A stretch of 64,000 nucleotides of DNA from Omphiscola glabra (Eukaryota > Mollusca > Gastropoda > Lymnaeidae), in the NCBI GenBank assembly GCA_964017045.1, contig OZ024794.1, forward strand, positions 31,083,315 to 31,147,314, written 5' to 3'. The translations under genes were made by a program, and so were the position numbers. Shown here piece by piece: positions 22,524 through 33,968 of this stretch (position 1 is its first letter; the number at the start of each line of letters is the position of its first letter). The notes under the pieces are model-generated. The model had not been told where the DNA came from, did no database searches, and worked only from the letters and a program-made list of their open reading frames with translations.

Positions 22524-23209
22524 GCAAAGCTAAGGTGGGAGTAGGTGAGCACTCCAGGACGTCAGATCAAAGCTAAGATGGGAGTAGGTGAGCACTCCAG
22601 GACGTCAGATCAAAGCTAAGATGGGAGTAGGTGAGCACTCCAGGACGTCAGATCAAAGCTAAGATGGGAGTAGGTGAGCACTCCAGGACGTCAGATCAAA
22701 GCTAAGATGGGAGTAGGTGAGCACTCCAGGACGTCAGATCAAAGCTAAGATGGGAGTAGGTGAGCACTCCAGGACGTCAGATCAAAGCTAAGATGGGAGT
22801 AGGTGAGCACTCCAGGACGTCAGATCAAAGCTAAGATGGGAGTAGGTGAGCACTCCAGGACGTCAGATCAAAGCTAAGATGGGAGTAGGTGAGCACTCCA
22901 GGACGTCAGATCAAAGCTAAGATGGGAGTAGGTGAGCACTCCAGGACGTCAGATCAAAGCTAAGATGGGAGTAGGTGAGCACTCCAGGACGTCAGATCAA
23001 AGCTAAGATGGGAGTAGGTGAGCACTCCGGGACGTCAGATCAAAGCTAAGATGGGAGTAGGTGAGTACTACAGGACGTCAGATCAAAGCTAAGATGGGAG
23101 TAGGTGAGTACTACAGGACGTCAGATCAAAGCTAAGATGGGAGTAGGTGAGTACTACAGGACGTCAGATCAAAGCTAAGATGGCAGTAGGTGAGCACTCC
23201 AGGACGTCA
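22524..23209. repeat. 43-bp minisatellite, highly uniform
   Basis: Sixteen copies of a 43-bp unit containing AAAGCTAAGATGGGAGTAGG and TGAGCACTCCAGGACGTCAG. Most units are identical. Three adjacent units near the right end share the TGAGTACTACAGG variant. The near-identity implies recent expansion or ongoing homogenisation. Confidence 0.97.
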
Positions 23210-23660
23210 CCACTGACCGGAACATGAGTATGAATTAATTGTTGTAAATGGCAACAGTAAACTATATATAGCGTCATTCGAGAATATTTAATAAAAGTTG
23301 TCGTTTTTAAAAAAAATCGAAACTGCTCTGTTTTGAGCAGTGTTTCGGACGCTTTGTTGTGTCACTGGTGAAAGAGTAGAGCATGATGGAGTCAGTTCTT
23401 GTATATATGATCAAATCTGAATGAGAGCAGTTATTAATTTAGAGCATCGGACTATTATTTTGTGTGTGTCGGACAATTTCTTTGTGTGTGCGTTCTCATT
23501 GCTAGATGACTGTAACAGCCATTTATTTAGTCTATGTTTCTGGAAGATAAATTTTTAATTTTTTTTTTTTATATAGCTTAAAAACGCCTTGTCCAAATTA
23601 AAAATACTTCCGGGTCATGTGCGATTACGCACTTAACCTAAGCCAAGCCATTAAAAATAA
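23210..23660. other. No gene seen
   Basis: Unassigned DNA between two arrays. Confidence 0.4.
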
Positions 23661-24054
23661 CAAATGACTTTACATCAAATGACTTTACACCAAATGACTT
23701 TACATCAAATGACTTTACACCAAATGACTTTACACCAAATGACTTAACACCAAATGACTTTACACCAAATGACTTTACACTAAATGACTTTACACCAAAT
23801 GACTTTACACCAAATGACGTTACACCAAATGACTTTACACCAAATGACTTTACACCAAATGACTTTACACCAAATGACTTTACACCAAATGACTTTCCAC
23901 CAAATGACTTTCATCAAATGACTTTACACCAAATGACTTAACACCAAATGACTTTACACCAAATGACTTTACATCAAATGACTTTACACCAAATGACTTT
24001 ACACCAAATGACTTAGCACCAAATGACTTTACACCAAATGACTTTCATCAAATG
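23661..24054. repeat. 15-bp minisatellite
   Basis: About 26 copies of CAAATGACTTTACAC with rare variants (TACAT, TAACAC, TTCAT with one base lost). Confidence 0.96.
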
Positions 24055-24787
24055 TCAGCTTATTAATTTTTTTTAAATGCAAATGCCGACCTTAAAACTA
24101 GGAGTCCAATTCCGTTACCTCACCTCCACATTTCCACCCCAATGCCAACTAAAATCCCGTTATTCCTATTCCCTCCTGGAGTATTAACCCACAACTCAAG
24201 CTTTTCTGCATAATCTAATTTTCTTTGCTTCTATTACAAAATTTAAAAAAAACAAAAAAAATATATTGAAAAGATGTAGATATACTCATTCTACTGCACG
24301 GAGCCGTGGAAAGCTCGGCTCTCAAAGTATGCATGAAATTAATACCTTAATTATACCACAGCCAGCGGAAGTGTGTAATATCGCTTTTCAAAAAAACATG
24401 TGTAAGAGATCGTGTGTGTATGCGATGGAAAGACTCAACAATCTGGGATCAGGGAATACCCGATTACGCTCTGGGCGCACGTTTCTGATGAACTGATAGG
24501 TGATAGGGGAGAAATTCCTTGTGTAAGACAAAGTTTTTTTGTGTTTTTTTGTGTGTTGATTTTGTTTTTTCTTTTGAAGCCTTCAAGATGGCTTCCATTG
24601 AGTCTCTTGTTTTATAAAATACCCTTTAACACAGCTCGACCGTGACACACTTTGACTAATTAAAAAATAGTTAATATGTAATTATTAGTTCGGGTTTTTT
24701 TATTACCATATTGTGATTAATGAAACATCCACTAAAAACAAAGTTTTTCGTACGAATCCTTTATAAAATGGAATATTGAGCAATTAG
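24055..24787. other. No gene seen
   Basis: AT-rich with T runs. Short open frames are not supported. Confidence 0.4.
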
Positions 24788-25085
24788 TTGGGGGGGCGGT
24801 GTACATTTGACAAAACAAGTAGCTCATTTTGTAAGAATCCAAATTAGTGCCCCACATCCACCCCAAAGTCTCACAAACGCACATTTTTTTCCACGCCCCT
24901 GAACTATATTTATAGTCTAATGACCCACCCGCTTTTACATCGCAGATTTATTTCACCAACTAGTTCAGAAAAAAGAATAATTACGCACCAAACGCACATG
25001 ATATTTTGTAAAAAGAGAATCTCATTGAGCGCAGTTATCGGGAATATTATTTCGTGAAATCAGTCTAATCATATTTCCTTCATAT
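24788..25085. repeat. Dispersed repeat, copy A
   Basis: Shares ordered blocks with 35490-35830 in the same orientation. Examples are TGAACTATATT followed by TGATGTCCCAACC-like sequence, then ACGCACCAAACG, then TATCGGGAATA. The two copies are clearly diverged. The ends and class are unknown. It is probably an old transposable element. Confidence 0.6.
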
Positions 25086-25652
25086 TACCCTTGAAAAACA
25101 GGAAGAACTGGGTTTTTTTGTGTGGGGGCGGGGGGGGGGGAGGGGGGGGTGTTGCAGTTTGTTCTATGGCCGAAAATTTTGAAAGAATGCGCTGTCATAT
25201 TCAGAGAGTCTATGTGTCAAGTTTCAGCTCGGTAGGTTTGCGAGAAGTGGGTCAATTAGCCTTCCGAAGATTTTTGCCATCTAGCCACGAACAAAATTGA
25301 AGTTAATATAGAGGTTTTAAAATGTGACCTTCATATGGTTTTGTTCATATGAATGTGAATGTGCGTGTTGGTGTGTGTGTGTGAGAGAGAGAGAGAAAGG
25401 GAGAGAGAGAGAGTGTGTGTTTGTGTGTGTTTGTGTACATGAGAAGAAGCTCACGAGTTAGGACCCTTATTTATCTATAGTTTGAATACGCACATAAATA
25501 AAAATTGCTTAAATAAATTGATTTTTGAAACCCAAAAACTGACAAGACATTAATGGTACTCAGTTGTTTTCTGGGTTGGGGGGGGGGGGGGGTTAGTATC
25601 TATATCAGCTACGTTTGTCTAGTTAAATAATAAACTCATCAGAATGTAGCAA
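25086..25652. other. Spacer with G runs and (GT)n(GA)n
   Basis: G runs at 25125-25150 and 25579-25593, and a compound GT/GA microsatellite at 25365-25437. Around 25200-25260, TCAAGTTTCAGCTCGGTAGG looks like a repeat end, but no partner was found. Confidence 0.5.
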
Positions 25653-25948
25653 AGGTTAAAGTGAATGTCATCCATACGGGTTAAAGTGAATGTCATATCT
25701 ACGGGTTAAAGTGAATGTCATATCTACGGGTTAAAGTGAATGTCATATCTACGGGTTATAGTGAATGTCATATCTACGGGTTAAAGTGAATGTCGTATCT
25801 ACGGGTTAAAGTGAATGTCATATCTACGGGTTAAAGTGAATGTCATATCTACGGGTTAAAGTGAATGTCATATCTACGGGTTAAAGTGAATGTCATATCT
25901 ACGGGTTAAAGTGAATGTCATATCTACGGGTTAAAGTGAATGTCATAC
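25653..25948. repeat. 25-bp minisatellite
   Basis: Twelve nearly identical copies of GTTAAAGTGAATGTCATATC followed by TACGG. Confidence 0.97.
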
Positions 25949-26277
25949 CATGCGTTGATCGCATAGAAAATAAAAATTAACGTGTAACATAAAAAAACAA
26001 CATTTTTTTAAACATATAGCTATACCGTAATAATAATTATGATATACATTATCAGTGCTTCAAAATAAATTGATCATTTCAAACCAAACGGTTGAAACTT
26101 AGGCATCACTGGTACTATACTGCTTGCTTGTGCTTTGTATTAATTGTATGCAGTACCTAACGCACAATGTCTTTACCATCCACATCCGTGAAGTAAGTCA
26201 GAACGCCGATCAGGTGGAAAAGTTTTCGAAGATTTTTTGTTTGTTTGTTTAAATAAAGGAGGCGTTTGTAACGGTTA

Positions 26278-26579
26278 CCGGAAATTTGATCGAAAGAAAT
26301 TTCGTCGACGGAAAATTGATCGACGGAAATTTGATCGACGGAAATTTGATCGAACGGAAATTTGGTCGAATCTTTTTTTTCAGTTCAGACGTTAAAATGT
26401 TCGTCAAATTTATTTTTGAACGCACTATACTATATAGTAAAACAAAATATAGGAAAAAGAAATTTTGCGCACAATTTTAACGTATAAACTAAAAAAAAAG
26501 ATTCGACCAAATTTCCGTTCGATCAAATTTCCGTCGATCAATTTTCCGTCGACGAAATTCCTTTCGATCAAATTTCCGG
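26278..26579. mobile_element. Long-TIR palindromic MITE
   Basis: A 302-bp foldback element. The left arm 26278-26380 and right arm 26491-26579 are inverted copies beginning CCGGAAATTTGATCGA and ending at a T8/A9 run next to a unique 110-bp core. The arms are made of a sub-repeat CGACGGAAATTTGAT, and the left arm has one extra sub-repeat of about 15 bp. No clear target duplication was found, and no coding sequence. Confidence 0.85.
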
Positions 26580-27055
26580 ATACTGTTTTTAACATGTGTG
26601 AGAAATTAAAAGTTGTGACCTCATTCCATGAATAATATTCATGTCATTTTAAGTTTTCAGTTTATCATCTCTCGCATTGCAAAATGTTATTTGTTTTATT
26701 TAATATTGTCGAGATACAAATTTAAATCTTTTGAGAAAAATTTCAAGTCAAGTTTTGCATGCCTTCTCTTTTATAAAACCATTAGGATATTGAAATATTG
26801 AAAAAAAAAACATAAATTATTTTTCATTGATTTTTTTTTTAAAACCACAAATCTAGACTAACATAAAATCGAACAACCGTGTTAGGTTTGAAAAACTGAG
26901 TGAAGTGTATTTGTTGCAAAATTTTAAACGAAAAACAAAAACTGAAGTATAATAATATATATGAAGTTTTCTGGGCAACTCAATTTTGCATAACATATTT
27001 CCTGAACTATGAAATAATTATTTAGTTGATGAATGAAAGTACAATTCGACTGTTC
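26580..27055. other. AT-rich spacer
   Basis: No gene or repeat assigned. Confidence 0.4.
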
Positions 27056-27890
27056 CAATGTACAACAATGTCTCACTTTAACTGCATGAGGGTATACAAC
27101 AGTATCCCACTTAGACTACATTAGGGTATACAATAATATCCTACTTAGACTACATGAGGGTATGCAAAAATATCCCACTTAGACTACATTAGGGTATACA
27201 AAAATATACCACTTAGACTACATGAGGGTATGCAATAATATCACACTTATAGACTACATGACGGTATACAATAATATCCCACTTAGACTACATGAGGGTA
27301 TACAAAAATATCCCACTTAGACTACATGACGGTATACAAAAATATCCCACTTAGACTACATGACGGTATACAAAAATATCCCACTTAGACTACATTAGGG
27401 TATACAAAAATATCCCACTTAGACTACATGAGGGTATGCAATAATATCCCACTTAGACTACATGAGGGTATACAATAATATCCTACTTAGACTACATGAG
27501 TACATTCACCGATATCCCATTTGAGCTGTATGGGCTCATACAATTTAATCCCACTTAAACTACGTAAATACGTGCAACAATATCCCAACTCAAATACATA
27601 AATGCATTCAACATAGCAATTGGACAACATAAGTATAAACAACAATATCCCGATTGAAATATATGAGTACATACAACATCCCGCTTGAACTATAACACAG
27701 AAAAATAGAAACGTATCCTACTTGAACTACATAAACTCATAATATCCCAATTTGACTGCATGTGTATAGTTAACAACATACAAACAACAGTGAGGGAACA
27801 CAGCATTATCTTACTTGAACTTAGTTAAATCATTAAATTTTACAGCAATATCTCATTTGAGCTGCATTACGTCATATGTACAACAATAGG
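27056..27890. repeat. 34-bp minisatellite with degenerate tail
   Basis: About 13 clear copies of a 34-bp unit containing ACTACATGAGGGTATACAAT and AATATCCCACTTAG occupy 27056-27500. Increasingly diverged relatives follow to about 27890. The right side is the old edge of the array. Confidence 0.92.
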
Positions 27891-28671
27891 TGACAAGAAC
27901 TCCGAGAGAAAGCTAAATACAAAGACATCTCACCCCTGCCCCTTGACAGTTTGTCCGATAATGTTCGGCTTGAACTCATTGAGATTAATGAATGAATATT
28001 CCATTACATTGGATTGTACGGTAATGGCCCACCCGTGGTCATTGAAGAGTACCAGATAGATATTAATACATACTTACAATCGGAATCATTATTCAATTTA
28101 AAATTTAATTCAATAGTCAATACGGAAATTAATTTTTTAACTCCAAGAAATAATATTTCCCAGTATTCGAATCTTTTGTCATGCTGGGCATTTTATCATG
28201 TATTGACATGTAAAACCTAAAATATTTTTTTAAATCGTATATTTTAACATATAGAAAATACCATAAGATTCATTACTGAAAAAATTAATCATAATGTATT
28301 GTGAAGTGATATAAAGTGCTAATGGTCAATATATTAACTCAAAATATATTACTTTAAACAATGTATAACGGTTTGGGCAATCTGATTGTTAAAGAGCAAA
28401 TTGTAATGACGCAATCGTCTATAATAATCTCACACGCCATATTTTGAAAAAAACCACAAAATGTGGTGACGTCAGACGTACATCCGTTTCTTTTGTTTCA
28501 AGACTTCCTGACCAATGCAAGCAAGAATAATATCGCCTTTGAAACAGGTACCCTTTAGAATTACTCTTAATTTTATTCCTTACACAAAATGATTCTCTTT
28601 GTTTAAATTTCTCACATATATCCAAAGTGTAAGTTAATTTTAAAAAACTTTTTAAAATGTTTATGCCAACT
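27891..28671. other. AT-rich spacer
   Basis: No gene seen. Short open frames carry no domain. Confidence 0.4.
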
Positions 28672-28760
28672 TACTTCGGGTCATTCGGCATTCTTTCTAA
28701 GTGTCCTGCCCAGCGTAACCTTGCGTGGGATCCTGATCCTGATACTGTCTAACCAATTTC
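28672..28760 (-). mobile_element. Short LINE ORF2 remnant
   Basis: The minus strand reads LRWAGHLERMPNDPK followed by a stop at about 28672-28718. This is the well-known LINE C-terminal 'LRWAGHLxRM' motif. A frame change separates it from a basic segment upstream. It is a small, decayed fragment. Confidence 0.6.
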
Positions 28761-29976
28761 TGGTTGGTTCGTATTCTCCATCGAAAACTACTATAATAAT
28801 TTATCACGATGTAATTCCCATTTGGTTTCTCGGCTTGGGCACCATACTCCCCGCATCTACACCGGTCGGAAAAGATGGTTAACTGTGTGGGGCGCTAAAA
28901 GAGACGGTGGAAAGGGGACAATGAATTTATCAAAAAGTAGATGGTAATGCCATTCAAGTACAGAAAATAATAAAGTACAGCTCAGATGTTTGTTTTTCTG
29001 TGTAACTTTTTTTTTTTAAACGATGAAGGCTTGCCTCACGAGTTAAGCGGTTTTCGTGCGTATTCCATAGTGATACCCGGAAATACGGAGCATTAGCTCA
29101 CCCGGAACATACGAGACCCAGCAAAAAACACTGAACCGGGCCCGAGTCTTAGATCAAATTCACATGCACATATTTAAACATAACTTTTTTCAATATTGCC
29201 TGAATTAAAGGACTAACAACAAAATACGGACTAGCGATGGGTGCGAAACTAAATGTCAGCTAATTGAAACAACACAGTTCTAGAAATAATATTGTCCTTG
29301 TTGGGACGTTCGTGTGCTTGTTTGTATTAGGAAATATTCAGTTATGATCAGGACACCTCGAATGCCCCACCTTGCCACTACTTGCGGGCGCCCATGGCTG
29401 CGCCTGATAGACAGCGTTGAAAACTCGTGACACGGCTGAAAAATAAAAGTGGGGGAGGTTGGGGAGGGGGTTAGTGAAATTTGATTTTAAAAAAAACAAC
29501 AACATTTTGGCTTACATATTGTATGGATGATGGCCCCTTGCTGGATGTCTACATTCAGTTTTTAGCTACATCCCCGTTGGGTGGATCACATTTCCCCTTT
29601 TATCTTGCACAAGAAATAGAAGACTTTGGAAACCTAATATGCCTGGCTTAAGTTCATGTTATTTTTTTAATTTAACTTTATTTTATTTTATTTATTTGTT
29701 GTTTTTGTATTAATGTATTAATCGCGTACAATTCTGTAAACATTTTTTTTTATATATTGTTGTTAATATTTACTCCCAGAGCGTCGTATTAACAAATAAT
29801 ACATATTATGTATAATTAATTGGTGGGGTAATGTTCTAAGCGCAAAGGATTAGTTTACGGAACTAAGGCTCCCAACATCCCCAACCCACCCCCTCCCCAA
29901 CAATTATTACTATTTAAAAAATACCACGGAAGAAAACCATCCGCTCCGCTTCTCTCAATACTAAGTCTTACCGTAC
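28761..29976. other. No gene seen
   Basis: Mixed AT-rich sequence with a CCCACCCCCTCCCC tract near 29885. Nothing recognised. Confidence 0.4.
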
Positions 29977-30238
29977 GAGCGGAATGACTACGGGTAATTA
30001 GATAGCGTGTCTATCTTTAGGAGCGGAATGACTACGGGTGATTAGATTGTGTGTCTATCTATAGGAGCGGAATGACTACGGGTAATTAGATAGCGTGTCT
30101 ATCTTTAGGAGCGGAATGACTACGGGTGATTAGATTGCGTGTCTATCTATAGGAGCGGAATGACTACGGGTAATTAGATAGCGTGTCTATCTTTAGGAGC
30201 GGAATGACTACGGGTGATTAGATTTTGTGTTTATATAT
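29977..30238. repeat. 44-bp minisatellite with 88-bp higher-order unit
   Basis: Six 44-bp units start GAGCGGAATGACTACGGGT. They alternate strictly between a type with AATTAGATAGCGTGTCT plus CTTTAG and a type with GATTAGATTGTGTGTCT plus CTATAG. The real repeating unit is therefore an 88-bp dimer present three times, a small higher-order repeat. Confidence 0.95.
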
Positions 30239-30749
30239 CAGACGTACAGTAATTTTTTGGGTTCATTACCTAGAAACAATGTGCCGAAAAAAACTCCTAT
30301 TCAGGCTATTCAGCGTTACTTTTAATTTAGAGATTCGTAAAAGAAGAAAATAGTGGGGTTTGGGGGGTGGGGGGGGGGGGGGGGTCTGAGGGGCTGGACA
30401 ACAAAACAAGCACCTAGCAAGGTTTTCGAGAGGTTTTTTTTCTCGACCCGGTATATTTGCTTTCATGGCCCGGTGCCTCGTCGCGAGGCACGGCATTTGG
30501 AAAAAACCTGTTGAAACCCGTTCCACTCACCGAAAAAAAAAATATAATAATATAATAATATTATAATATAATATAATAATATGATAATTTAATAATATAA
30601 GGATATAATAATATAATATTATAAATATATAATAATATAAAAAATAATATAATATATAAACGAGACGCTATCATTTTAAACTTAGCTGGTTATGTATGAA
30701 AAGTGAGTATTTATTTATCTGTTAAACAATGTTGTGAAGCCTTTCACTT
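30239..30749. other. Spacer with G16 run and AT-rich tract
   Basis: A G run at 30369-30384 and an irregular (AATAT)n tract at 30538-30660. No gene seen. Confidence 0.5.
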
Positions 30750-30835
30750 TATTATTATTATTATTATTATTACAGTGTTCTTATATAGCGCGGTTACATT
30801 TGAAAAAATTATTACCCATCTGGGCCATCTACAGA
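30750..30835 (-). mobile_element. LINE-type 3' tail
   Basis: Read on the minus strand, CGCGCTATATAAGAACACTG is followed by (TAA)n. This is the same tail organisation as the LINE end at 19285-19330. Only the 3' end is recognisable. A SINE sharing this tail is possible. Confidence 0.55.
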
Positions 30836-31305
30836 AGAATTGCTCCACTTTAAGTTAATGAAATCTGTGCATGAATCACCGCATTTTGTGCAGTAAATTT
30901 GTATATCCGCTGAACACTATTACAACCAAGTATTACAAGGCAGAAAAGTTTGACAAACACGAACATTTCCCACCACGGCACGGAATGTGTTTCTTCCACC
31001 ATTCACAATCTCAGGAACACATCTATACACACACACACACACAAAAAATAGTTTCACAAACATCCTTCATAATTACCAACATATCATCCATTTTCACACA
31101 CTACATTCGATGACAATATAAAAAAAACTGAAATAAATATGTATTGCAATAATAAGTTTATAAAAGTGTTTTTAAGCTTTGAAATGGAAGAGCGGCTGTA
31201 AGAGGAATAGTATACGTGTAGCTATAGTCTATAGTATTATGCCGCTTTTCAGTCTTCAATTCCTTCAGTAGTTCGTCACAAGTTGGTCCACAAAGCAAGC
31301 AGAGC

Positions 31306-31449
31306 CAGTGGCGTAGCGAGCTTAACTCGCGCCCGGTGCACAATACCTTTTTAGCGCCCCCCAATACCTTTTTAGCGCCCCCCCCTATTCGAAAACCATA
31401 CAATATTATAGTAAAATATACCATTAGGCGCCCCATTGTGAGTAGCGCC
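31306..31449. mobile_element. Truncated hAT MITE (CAGTGGCGTA family)
   Basis: Starts with CAGTGGCGTAGCGAGCTTAA and matches the 15017-15200 element in reverse, through ATTCGAAAACCATACAAT to GAGTAGCGCC. The last 30-40 bp, including the second terminus, are missing. The sequence passes directly into a 24-bp tandem repeat. Confidence 0.85.
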
Positions 31450-31575
31450 GTAAAACGGACCGTTAAGTTAACCGTTAAATGGACCGTTCGGTCAAATGTT
31501 AAATTGACCGTTAGGTCAAACTTCAAACGGGCCGTTAGGTCAAACGTTAAACGGGCCGTTAGGTCAACCTTTACA
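31450..31575. repeat. 24-bp minisatellite abutting a hAT remnant
   Basis: About five copies of GGTCAAACGTTAAACGGGCC plus GTTA, degenerate on the left. It begins exactly where the hAT MITE loses homology to its complete relative. Confidence 0.9.
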
Positions 31576-31707
31576 CTGTCGCTTATCTAAAGCCAATAGT
31601 AATAGGTTGATTGTGTTTATTTATGAATCATGAATTAATGAATGTTCGGATCCCTAAGTGTGTCCCTTGAAATTGATTTAAATATACAGAATGGATTGAG
31701 ACTTGAT

Positions 31708-31758
31708 AAGAGTAAGCTATATATAAGAGTAAGCTATATATAAGAGTAAGCTATACAT
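31708..31758. repeat. 17-bp triplicate
   Basis: Three copies of AGAGTAAGCTATATATA. Confidence 0.9.
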
Positions 31759-33469
31759 AATTATGTTTCGGGGAAAACATTGCTCTCTGTTAAAGCTTGA
31801 TTCCCCATACCCTTTTTTGCGGGGTTGGGGGGGGGGGTCGGTTTTTCGCCGAAGTTACAGTTATGATAATTTTACAGAAAAATTATAAAAGTAAAAAAAA
31901 ACATGAGTATTTTAATTTTAAAAAATAGGTGGTCTCTTTTGGGATTTGCCAAACAATGGTAGAAAATGTCCCAGTCCCATCTTCCGGTTAGTTTTAAACA
32001 ACGAAACGGTCTCATTTGGGGTGACAATGAATACATGCATTCTTCTAATTACTGAACATAATTAAATCCTGATTGATAAAACATCTATTGATCCTGTGTG
32101 ACTAAACTAATATTTTGAAATCATGTTCAACTCAGTAGCCCCCCCCCCCCGGGCCCCGTCAAGGGAATGTAGCCCCCCTCACCCCACCCCTCAGGACTTT
32201 TCATTTTGTAAAAAAAAAAGAAGCGCGTTGTCCACCTGCTTTACTATCATTAAAGCCAATATTTAATGCGACAAATTCTGCTCTTTCTCTCGGACACTTC
32301 TTACAAACTCACGACAAGCCAGTGTATCTACTGCTCATCTAATTGCTCTATAATTACGGGGTTGTTTTTTTCAGGAAATATTTCAATATGTTTAAAAATA
32401 TAAATTATGGAACTTTTTTATTTTGGGGGGGGGGGGGGTCGACCGGGGTGGGGGTGGGGGTGGTGTATATTTACCTTTTAATCCACAGATAAATTAAGTC
32501 AATGCTGCTTAAAAAAATAATAAAGCCAGATTTGTCTTTACAAGTAGCTGGTTTATTTATTACGCTATATTTCTTGTCTACATTGTTTATTTTTGTTTAA
32601 TATGTTGTTGTCAAGACAGTATCTTACGCAACGGAACAAATCGAGTTAACCAGCGAAAAGTATAACGCAGAGCCCGTGGCCCGTGGGTTAAAGGGACGAC
32701 GTTGACTCCAGATTCCAGTTACCTAAAAAAAAAGTATTTTGAAATGTATACAATAATTTATATCGATCTGTACCAACCAGATGTTGTAGTGTTACACTAT
32801 GAACACATCATTTTTGTATAGTGTCTTCGTCTGCTATCACTAAACACAAATATATTATTAAAGTCGTACTTTTTAATTATTTTTTTAAAAAAAAGTATCA
32901 GTCTGGCATTGACCAGTATAATTAATAACTTTTTAAAAAAAACTATGTTAAAAAAAATTGTTAAAAAAATATGTAAAAAAAAATTTGCTTTATGAAGGTT
33001 GTTAAGCGTTTGGGATTAAAAATAATACAAAGTCTTTTTAAATAATTTTTTTTTTTTACATTCAACAACAAAATATAATCTATATATATATAAATAAAAA
33101 TACAAGAAAAGAAAGGGGAATTTTAAAAAGGTGAAAAAAGAAAGACAAAATAAAGAAGAAGAAAGTTAAGAAACGAACCCAAAAAAAAACCGATGGATAT
33201 TACGCTAATATAATATACACTGTATAGAGCAGGCTAGTGAAAGACGAGACGAGCAAAGAAGTCGAGATATAAAACAAATCAACAATGCCGCTCTCGTGTT
33301 TGTCTATCGAAAGGTCAACCACAGGATTCACACAATCACGCGGCGACGGCGCAAATTGAGTTAACGTGTTTCAAGTCTGGCCACAATGCAGACGTAACGT
33401 GAGCGATGAGAGCAACATGGGCCGGCTCCGAGGTATGTGCTCCAGGCTTCTCTTTCTATCACCTTGTCG
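31759..33469. other. No gene seen
   Basis: Several G or C runs (about 31823, 32141 and 32425) and AT-rich DNA from 32700 to 33170. No exon or RNA gene recognised. Confidence 0.4.
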
Positions 33470-33968
33470 AACCTATAAGTCTGTGCCACTGCAAGGGTGG
33501 ATTATACCTATACGTCTGTGCCACTGCAACGGTGGATTAAACCTATACGTCTGTGCCACTGCAACGGTGGATTAAACCTATACGTCTGTGCCACTGCAAC
33601 GGTGGATTAAACCTATACGTCTGTGCCACTGCAGCGGTGGATTAAACCTAAACGCCTGTGCCACTGCATGGGTGGATTAAACCTATACGTCTGTGCCACT
33701 GCAACGGTGGATTAAACCTATACGTCTGTGCCACTGCAACGGTGGATTAAACCTATACGTCTGTGCCACTGCAACGGTGGATTAAACCTATACGTCTTTG
33801 CCACTGCAGCGGTGGATTAAACCTAAACGCCTGTGCCACTGCATGGGTGGATTAAACCTATACGTCTGTGCCACTGCAACGGTGGATTAAACCTATATGA
33901 CTATATGCCTGTGCCACTGCAACGGTGGATTAAACCTATACGTATGTGCCACTGCAACGGTGGATTGA
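33470..33968. repeat. 35-bp minisatellite with 175-bp duplication
   Basis: About 14 copies of a 35-bp unit containing ACCTATACGTCTGTGCCACT and GCAACGGTGGATTAA. A distinctive pair of variants (GCAGCGGTGG, then AAACGCCTG, then GCATGGGTGG) occurs at 33631 and again at 33806. The offset is exactly 175 bp, or five units, which shows a five-unit block duplication. Confidence 0.95.
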
